Origin: an uncultured Dehalococcoidia bacterium
Lineage (GTDB): Bacteria; Chloroflexota; Dehalococcoidia; Lucifugimonadales; Lucifugimonadaceae
Assembly (NCBI GenBank): GCA_913048295.1
Contig: CAJWWK010000013.1
Location: 1 to 48,070 of the forward strand
Direction of reading: 5' to 3'
DNA length: 48,070 nt
Of this stretch, positions 42,872 through 48,070 are shown piece after piece (the stretch's first letter is position 1; each line of letters opens with the position of its first letter). The notes beneath the pieces are model-generated. The model had not been told where the DNA came from and did not search any database. It saw only the letters and a list, made by a program, of their open reading frames with translations. The translations under genes were made by a program, and so were the position numbers.

Positions 42872-43636
42872 ATGAGATTGGAAAACAGAAACGCAATAGT
42901 CACTGGCAGTGGGAACGGAATCGGGCGGGCGATTGCCCGGAGGTTTGCATCCGAAGGCGCAAAGGTAACCGTGGCCGAGCTGGAGGAGGATTCGGGCCGG
43001 GAGACCGTCGAATTAATCAGGCAGACCGGAGGAGAAGCCGTGTTTGTCGAAACCGACACTTCCGATTCGATGTCTGTGAAATCGGCTGTTGCCGCCGCGA
43101 TCTCCGCCCACGGCGATATCGACCTGCTCGTGAACAATGCCGCCGCGTTCGTGTTTGGCAAAGTAGAGGATGTGACACAGGACGACTGGATGAGAGTGTT
43201 CGGTGTGAACGTGATCGGCTATGCAAACTGCGTACGGGAGATCCTGCCCTCGATGCGCCGAGCAAGTGGTGGGGCGATCGTAAACATCGCGTCGGTCTCG
43301 TCGTTCGTCGCACAGCCGGAGTTCATACCGTACAACGCCTCCAAAGGTGCCGTTGCGCAGCTCACGCGGTGCCTTGCGATGGACCTTGCTGTAGACAACA
43401 TCCGTGTCAACGCAGTGTGCCCGGGTGCGATCAGGACCAGGGCGACAGATAATCACATAGCCTCGCTGGGCCTCGACCCGGAAGAGGCGGTGAAGGAGTT
43501 CGGCCAGGATTCGATACTGAAGCGGATGGGCGAGCCTGAAGAGATCGCCTCGGGGGTTCTGTTTCTGGCATCTGACGAAGCGTCTTTCATGACCGGTGCG
43601 CACATAGTCATCGATGGCGGTGCAAGCATCGACTGA
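42872..43636 (+). CDS. Short-chain dehydrogenase/reductase
   Basis: A 254-residue classical SDR. The cofactor loop is AIVTGSGNGIGRA, with NNAA in LLVNNAAAFV, the catalytic Ser in IVNIASVSSF and Y-x3-K in IPYNASKGA, all intact. It ends with the GAHIVIDGG segment. The ATG at 42872 follows AAGAAACGC, a weak ribosome site. It diverges from the molybdoenzyme gene with a 158-base gap and is followed by copy B of the dispersed repeat. A sugar or alcohol dehydrogenase role is plausible given the sugar-acid genes in the window, but the substrate cannot be read from sequence. Confidence 0.9.
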   Translation: MRLENRNAIVTGSGNGIGRAIARRFASEGAKVTVAELEEDSGRETVELIRQTGGEAVFVETDTSDSMSVKSAVAAAISAHGDIDLLVNNAAAFVFGKVEDVTQDDWMRVFGVNVIGYANCVREILPSMRRASGGAIVNIASVSSFVAQPEFIPYNASKGAVAQLTRCLAMDLAVDNIRVNAVCPGAIRTRATDNHIASLGLDPEEAVKEFGQDSILKRMGEPEEIASGVLFLASDEASFMTGAHIVIDGGASID

Positions 43637-43659
43637 GTGTTGTTACATCGCGCGCCCGA

Positions 43660-43770
43660 AGCCTGCCCTGCTTCCCTCCTTTGGGAGGGACTGAGGGAGC
43701 GTAGATTGCGATGCGCGACCAAGGAGGCCGCCGACGCCCGGAGCTAACGAGATTGCGCCCGGCCCATAAC
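43660..43770. repeat. Dispersed GC-rich intergenic repeat, copy B
   Basis: TCCCTCC (43673-43679) and GGAGGGA (43684-43690) form the hairpin with a TTTG loop. Then come GAGGGAGCGTAGATTGC, GCGACCAAGGAGG and GACGCCCGGAGC. These blocks are in the same order and orientation as copy A at 23150-23359, with scattered substitutions. The compensating changes in the stem (outer C-G in A, T-A in B) suggest the hairpin is maintained. The rest of the 222-base gap up to the archaellin-like gene shows no gene. Confidence 0.65.
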
Positions 43771-43858
43771 GCCACGCAGCGCTATGTAGGAACTACACGC
43801 AGCCGGGGATACGCGCAACTCGACACAGGTGGCTTTACCGGCGTCAGAATCTGAGGGG

Positions 43859-44503
43859 ATGCAGCAGATATATCGCCCCGGTCACCCGGACCGCCAGCGT
43901 GGCGCGGTCGCCATCGAGCTTGCGATCGTGGCAATTGCGGGTTTTATTGTCGCCGTCATGGGTACCAGGGCCATGCTCGGGTCGTCGTTTTTTGTAACGG
44001 CAAATGGCGAGATCGACGTCGATGGCAACGACACGATTCTGCTTAGTGGAATCGACGAACTCGCGGTTGCGAAGCTTAAGTTCATGGTCGAAGTGACCAC
44101 CGATGCGCTGGTCGACCTCACGCCGCCAAACACCGTTGACGACAAGCAGACCGACCCCGATTCGAGCGGGCTGAGTCCCCGGACTTTTATCAGTATCAGT
44201 TGGGACGAGTTCACGACCAATTCCGCACAGTGGACAGTCGTGTTCATGGGTGATTCGAACGGCGATTATCTGCTGGAAAAAGGCGAGCGGGCGGAGATCA
44301 CGATCTGGCTGCACCAGTATGACGGGACAAACGTGCTGTATGACCTCGGTGCCGGCACATCGGACGGCTTCGTTCACACCGCGACTGAACTGCTTCAGCA
44401 ACGCGGCTTTTTCGTGATCGAGATCATCGTCGGCGGCTCAACTTCGCTCGTGCTCGGACGCACACTGCCACTTGAGCTCGGAACCTCCGATCTGCTGGAC
44501 TGA
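43859..44503 (+). CDS. Archaellin-like (archaeal-type flagellin/type IV pilin superfamily) protein
   Basis: A 214-residue protein with a class III signal peptide. The basic leader ends RQRG and is followed by AVAIELAIVAIAGFIVAVMG, with Glu at +5 after the predicted prepilin-peptidase cleavage. The mature part has the archaellin pattern: a beta-rich domain beginning with a VDG-type turn, LSGIDELAVAKLKFMVEV, VDLTPP, and FMGDSNGDYLLEKGERAEIT. It finishes with FFVIEIIVGGSTSLVLGRTLP, like the IEI-x-P-G...RTxP ending of archaellins. Archaella have been reported in some Chloroflexota. No arl motor genes lie in this window. ATG 43859 has GAGGGG directly before it; GTG 43829 is an alternative. Pilin-like function remains possible. 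Confidence 0.7.
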   Translation: MQQIYRPGHPDRQRGAVAIELAIVAIAGFIVAVMGTRAMLGSSFFVTANGEIDVDGNDTILLSGIDELAVAKLKFMVEVTTDALVDLTPPNTVDDKQTDPDSSGLSPRTFISISWDEFTTNSAQWTVVFMGDSNGDYLLEKGERAEITIWLHQYDGTNVLYDLGAGTSDGFVHTATELLQQRGFFVIEIIVGGSTSLVLGRTLPLELGTSDLLD

Positions 44504-44712
44504 TCGACTGATAGGACGTGGCAGGTTACACCAGCGTTGTATTTGGTGCACCACGGTCTTTAGTGGGGGCAGGCCGGTAGTCATTAACTCCTACTGACAA
44601 TCAATATGGATGAAGAACCGGATGCAGGCACTCGCAACGATGTCGACGCGGCAGGATTGAATATATGGCACGCAGAATAATTCGACGATGACGACCGGTG
44701 ATGTAGCGTCGC

Positions 44713-45533
44713 GTGGTTTCTCGTAAGCCTGCTGCGGGCGGTCCCTCGAAAGCCGCTCCGCTGCCGAAGCCGTCAATACCGCAGGGTTCTCCGATACTGG
44801 TTGCTACCACGAACCAGATGCGGAACCTTGTACTGCCCAAGCTGGCAACATTCGACGATATATCACTTGTCGGGCTTGCCAACTCTCCCGAAAACGCGCT
44901 GAAAATGCTTGTCCATGGGCATCCTGACGCAGTGATCATCGACAGTGATTTCGGAGGCCCGCTATAGGCCTTGATACAGCCAAGTTGATGTAGAAAACTC
45001 TTTCTCAGTCGGCGATCATAATGCTGGTTCCCGAACTTGATACCCAGAATCACTTCGCTGAAGCCCGCCGGTTTGGAAGCTCGTGGAACTACATAAAGAG
45101 AACGACGGCCATCCGAGAGAATTTACTGGATGTCGCCATTAAATCGTCAGTGCGCGGTGTTCAATGGATTGAGCCCGCGCTCAGAAGGCCCCTTGCCGAC
45201 CTCTGGAAGATTGGCGCCGAGGCACGCGACCTCGAGGCGAGACGCTCGGAAATCGAGATCACCCCGGTTCCAACCGCACTCGGCCGCAAGGCCATGACAA
45301 ACTCTGTCGAATCTTCGTCTATCGCTAACTCTGCGCCCGCACCGGTCGATGCCGAACAGGTTGAGAAGGCGTTCGGTCTCAGGCCCGATGACGATTACAA
45401 GGAGGAGATAGCTCCTGGCATCGACTTGAAATCGACCAACGACCCCGAAGCAGACGGGTTTGAGGTTACCTCGATCTCAGTTGGGCAGGGCGGCATCGGC
45501 AAAGACGTGAAAAAGGTGCGTCGGACCGGGTAG
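44713..45533 (+). pseudogene. Receiver-like (CheY-fold) domain protein, broken by a frameshift and a stop
   Basis: GTG 44713 begins MVSRKPAAGGPSKAAPLPKP, then ILVATTNQMRNLVLPKLATF and HPDAVIIDSDFGGP, a degenerate receiver domain in which IIDSD marks the phosphorylation strand. The frame ends in TAG at 44965-44967. In another frame the fold continues GLDTAKLM, then TAG at 44991-44993 where a CAG glutamine is likely, then KTLSQSAIIMLVPELD and GSSWNYIKRT, with the receiver's conserved lysine. After the domain comes a charged tail of about 110 residues ending VKKVRRTG. No DNA-binding or ATPase domain remains. A 24-residue frame (44606-44680) sits just upstream and may be chance. Proximity to the archaellin-like gene hints at surface-appendage control, as inference. 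Confidence 0.65.
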
Positions 45534-45542
45534 CAGGGCCGA

Positions 45543-45797
45543 TTAGCCGATCTCAGGCAGATGTTCTATCAGGAACAGGACCATGCCGACCGCGAGCAGT
45601 GCGAGTGCCAGCAGGTTCAGCATCCTGAGCACCAGGAATTTTGGCAGGTGTTTCAGCAGGAACGCCGCCCCGAACAACGCCCACATCGCGGTGTTGAGCC
45701 AGTCGATCGGCTCGGCGTTAAGGGATATCAGGGCGAGAATCAGGAAGATCAGCGCGCCTGCGAACCCGTACAGCGATGGCGTATAAATAAAGGGCAT
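45543..45797 (-). CDS. Small membrane protein, three helices, unknown function
   Basis: An 84-residue protein with three predicted helices: YGFAGALIFLILALISLN, NTAMWALFGAAFLLKHL and LLALALLAVGMVLFLI. Short loops contain charged residues (EPIDW, PKFLVLRM), and the tail is HLPEIG. The ATG at 45795-45797 has no strong ribosome site. I do not recognise a family. It stands between the broken receiver gene, with which it converges at a distance of nine bases, and the enolase gene at 45879-47042, upstream on the same strand. Its composition is that of a real membrane protein and the opposite-strand frames are weaker. Confidence 0.7.
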   Translation of the reverse strand: MPFIYTPSLYGFAGALIFLILALISLNAEPIDWLNTAMWALFGAAFLLKHLPKFLVLRMLNLLALALLAVGMVLFLIEHLPEIG

Positions 45798-45878
45798 GAT
45801 CGCAACTTTCGCTTTCTGTTGGCTTTCTAACTTGTTTACAGTATTGCCTGATCCGGGCCCCGGTTTCTATGTACCGGC

Positions 45879-47042
45879 CTACCAGTTTGTCAACGCACCG
45901 TCGTTTCTACGCAGTCGTGGCATGGATCCCCCTGGATCGATAGCTGCGTGCTCGGCTGCTTCAATGTCGAACTCGACGCCCAGCCCCGGTGCATCGGGAC
46001 ACCACGAATAGCCGTCGGCCCACTCGAGTTGCTGTGGAAACAGCTCGGTGGCGTACGAGCCGGGGCGTCTGGGCATCTCCTGCACACCGACGTTGGTCGA
46101 GGCCATACACAGTGCGACGCACGCGGCTGCCGAAACCGGCCCGAGCGGGTTGTGGGGGACGATATCGATGTAGTGGGTTTCGGCCCAGTGGGTGATTTTC
46201 AGTGCCTCGGTGATGCCGCCGACGATGCAGAGGTCGATGCGGGCGTAGTCGATCAGGTCTTCTTCGATAACCTCTCTGAACGGCCACTTGGTCGCCCACT
46301 GTTCCCCGGCAGCTATTGGCAGGTTTATCTGCCTTCGTAAATTTCGGTAGCTGCCCTGGTTTTCAGAACGAATAGGGTCTTCGATGAAGAACGGCTTGAA
46401 CTGTTCAAGTTCCTTGCACATCTGGACCACGTGGGCGGTGTCGAGTCGTGTGTGGACATCGAATGTCATCTGTATCTCGGGCCCGACGGCCTCCCGCACA
46501 CGGCCCATCTGCTCGATCGCGATGCGCATCGATTCGACTGGCTCAAGGGTCGAGATGCCACCGGCTTCGAACTGCCCACCGGTTTCAGGCTGGCCCCACC
46601 TGACGAACTTCCACCCGGCCTCAACGGCCGCAACCGAATTGGCAACCAGCTCGTCGATGGTTCTGCCCTGGGTGTGGGGGTAGCAGACGACCTTGTTGCG
46701 GACGGGCCCGCCCAGCAGCTTGTAAACCGGCATATCGACTGACTTGCCCTTGATGTCCCACAGTGCGATATCGATAGCTGAAATCGCGCACGTGTACACC
46801 TTGTCGGCGGGGAAGAACCCCGACCTGAACATCTCCTGCCACAGCTTTTCGGTCGACCACGGGTCGGCACCGATTACGAACTCGGAAAGATGTTCGATCG
46901 CTTCGTTGATGGCACGGCCCCAGTTGCGAATGCCGACTTCACCAAGACCGTGATGCCCGGCATCTGTGTCGACGCGCACGATCATGTAGCCGCGACCATC
47001 CTCGTCTTGAACCGAAAAACTTCTGATCTGTGTGATTTTCAT
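45879..47042 (-). CDS. Enolase-superfamily dehydratase, galactonate/mannonate-dehydratase-like
   Basis: A 387-residue enolase-superfamily protein. Ligands and catalytic residues visible are Asp and His in MTFDVHTRLD, Glu in FFIEDP, Glu in AAGEQW and His in VPHNPLGPVS. These match D-galactonate dehydratase-type active sites. The N-terminal capping domain starts MKITQIRSFSVQDEDG and includes the substrate-contacting loops. It would give a 2-keto-3-deoxy acid. A paralogue begins 45 bases upstream on the same strand and the two share nearly identical stretches, so they are a tandem duplication. The C-terminal tail ends RNDGALTNW in this copy and RPDGAITNW in the other. Confidence 0.86.
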   Translation of the reverse strand: MKITQIRSFSVQDEDGRGYMIVRVDTDAGHHGLGEVGIRNWGRAINEAIEHLSEFVIGADPWSTEKLWQEMFRSGFFPADKVYTCAISAIDIALWDIKGKSVDMPVYKLLGGPVRNKVVCYPHTQGRTIDELVANSVAAVEAGWKFVRWGQPETGGQFEAGGISTLEPVESMRIAIEQMGRVREAVGPEIQMTFDVHTRLDTAHVVQMCKELEQFKPFFIEDPIRSENQGSYRNLRRQINLPIAAGEQWATKWPFREVIEEDLIDYARIDLCIVGGITEALKITHWAETHYIDIVPHNPLGPVSAAACVALCMASTNVGVQEMPRRPGSYATELFPQQLEWADGYSWCPDAPGLGVEFDIEAAEHAAIDPGGSMPRLRRNDGALTNW

Positions 47043-47087
47043 CGAATTGGAATCTCTGGATTTATCTGTTGACTTGCAGGGGTGGAA

Positions 47088-48069
47088 TTACCAGTTCGTG
47101 ATTGCGCCATCGGGCCTGCGGAACCTTCTGCCGACAGCCGACGGCTTGATGTAGGCACGTTCGGCGACGTCGATATCGAATTCGACTCCCAGTCCGGGGA
47201 CATCCGCACACCACGAATAGCCTTCATCCCACTCGATCTGGCGGGGGAACAGTTCTGAATCGGTTGTGCCCGGCTGACGTGGCATTTCCTGGACGCCGAC
47301 GTTTGTTGAGGCCATGCAGAGTGAAACGCACGCCGCCGCCGAGACGGGCCCAAGCGGGTTGTGGGGGACGATATCGATATAGTGGGTTTCGGCCCAGTGG
47401 GTGATTTTCAATGCCTCGGTGATTCCGCCGACAATGCAGAGGTCGATCCGGGCGTAGTCGATCAGGTCCTCTTCTATCACCTGCCGGAAAGGCCATTTCG
47501 AGCCCCACTGTTCACCTGCGGCTATCGGAAGGTTTATCTGGCGTCGCAGGTTCCGGTAGGTCCCCGGGTTTTCCGACCTTGCAGGGTCCTCGATGAAATA
47601 CGGCTTGAACTCCTCGAGTTCCCTGCACATCTGCACCGTCAGGGCCGGGTCGAGCCGGGTGTGGACATCCAAAAGAAGCTGAACCTCCCAGCCCACGGCA
47701 TCGCGTACGGCGGCGAACGATTCGATCGTTTTGCGAGCGGATGCAAGCGGATCGAACACCGTGTTCATGTCGGGCGAATACGGCGAGGTCTCAAGGTTGT
47801 GCCAGCGGAGGAACTTCCAGCCCTGGCCAACGAGTCCCTTTGCACTATCGACGACGTCGGGAATTTCCGAGCCCTGCACATGCGGGTAACAGACGACCTT
47901 GTTCCGCACCGGGCCGCCCAGCAGCCTGTAGACAGGCTTGTCGATTGACTTGCCCTTGATGTCCCACAGTGCGATATCGATGGCCGAGATGGCACATGAA
48001 TAAACTGTGTCGGCGGGGAAGAACCCCGATCTGAACATCTCCTGCCACAGCCGTTCGGTCTCCCAGGGA
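47088..48069 (-). CDS. Enolase-superfamily dehydratase, tandem paralogue, 5' end beyond the window
   Basis: A partial gene of about 327 residues; the N-terminal part lies past the window edge and the frame enters as PWETERLWQEMFRSGFF. Catalytic elements match the neighbouring copy: LLDVHTRLD, YFIEDP, AAGEQW and VPHNPLGPVS. The barrel core from about INLPIAAGEQW to NVGVQEMP is almost identical to the downstream copy. The loop region around residues EIPDVVDSAKGLVG and DMNTVFDPLASARKTI is clearly different. Same-strand spacing of 45 bases suggests cotranscription. Different loops may mean different sugar-acid substrates. The true start cannot be seen. Confidence 0.86.
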   Translation of the reverse strand, partial: PWETERLWQEMFRSGFFPADTVYSCAISAIDIALWDIKGKSIDKPVYRLLGGPVRNKVVCYPHVQGSEIPDVVDSAKGLVGQGWKFLRWHNLETSPYSPDMNTVFDPLASARKTIESFAAVRDAVGWEVQLLLDVHTRLDPALTVQMCRELEEFKPYFIEDPARSENPGTYRNLRRQINLPIAAGEQWGSKWPFRQVIEEDLIDYARIDLCIVGGITEALKITHWAETHYIDIVPHNPLGPVSAAACVSLCMASTNVGVQEMPRQPGTTDSELFPRQIEWDEGYSWCADVPGLGVEFDIDVAERAYIKPSAVGRRFRRPDGAITNW

Positions 48070-48070
48070 T

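Noticed and set aside
6781-45533. Stop-codon recoding as an explanation for in-frame TAA, TAG and TGA inside several genes
   Set aside because: All three stop codons appear as internal lesions, always with frameshifts or truncation nearby, and the intact genes in the window also end in these codons. Gene decay or sequence error fits better.
1-48070. tRNA, rRNA or known riboswitch
   Set aside because: No cloverleaf with a T-arm consensus, no conserved rRNA segments and no riboswitch core motifs were recognised on either strand by eye; a covariance-model search would be needed to be certain.

Overview
The window looks like a chromosomal segment from a marine Chloroflexota bacterium of the SAR202 type (Dehalococcoidia-related). 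That placement is an inference. It rests on four enolase-superfamily sugar-acid dehydratases plus a mannonate dehydratase, two acetolactate-synthase-like ThDP enzymes, four SDR oxidoreductases, a flavin monooxygenase-like protein, a CocE-type hydrolase, an archaellin-like protein and a dispersed GC-rich intergenic repeat. No rRNA, tRNA or CRISPR array was seen, so the placement has no marker-gene support.

Layout. 1-661: the right end of an IS3-family element that truncates an already decayed membrane gene. 745-2007: a coiled-coil protein and a lipoprotein, divergent around a possible operator. 2023-6704: an aminotransferase facing a LicD-like transferase, a CTP-type nucleotidyltransferase with an apparent AUC start, and a ThDP enzyme. 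This is a candidate locus for a CDP-activated decoration of a surface polymer. 6781-8215: a lipoprotein M1 peptidase pseudogene. 8459-17411: catabolic enzymes (M19 hydrolase, aldo/keto reductase, alpha/beta hydrolase, FAH-family protein, VOC protein, mannonate dehydratase, ceramidase-like hydrolase, second ThDP enzyme), with a truncated NAD(P)H-hydrate epimerase fragment among them. 17949-20408: an MMPL/RND exporter. 20500-26243: a flavin monooxygenase-like protein, a galactonate-dehydratase-like and a rhamnonate-dehydratase-like enolase, and an MFS exporter.

26247-29626: a 1081-residue protein fusing a COG0701/ArsP-type permease to an extracytoplasmic FG-GAP/VCBS propeller with a C-terminal ASPIC/UnbV domain. 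Its start codon overlaps the stop of a 44-residue one-helix membrane peptide. 29962-31188: a ChrA-type transporter. 31292-32037: a chimera of two broken genes. 32079-36924: a CocE-type hydrolase, an SDR, an M24 pita-bread enzyme without the usual metal ligands, and an SDR-like protein without the catalytic lysine. 37176-37996: a broken tandem SnoaL-like gene. 38016-43636: RecQ, a PPOX-fold protein, a sulfite-oxidase-like molybdoenzyme with its ferredoxin-reductase-like partner, and an SDR. 43859-45797: an archaellin-like protein, a broken receiver-domain gene and a small membrane protein. 45879-48069: two tandem galactonate/mannonate-dehydratase-like enolases, the second cut by the window edge.

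The catabolic genes could work together in non-phosphorylative oxidation of sugar acids. Dehydratases would produce 2-keto-3-deoxy acids, SDR or AKR enzymes would oxidise them, and the FAH-family enzyme would cleave the diketo acid. Six degraded loci lie in 48 kb. Their lesions include all three stop codons and several frameshifts, so the region appears to be eroding and is not using a recoded stop. The strongest candidates for something undescribed are the permease-propeller fusion with its coupled small peptide, the archaellin-like protein, and the LicD/nucleotidyltransferase/ThDP cluster.
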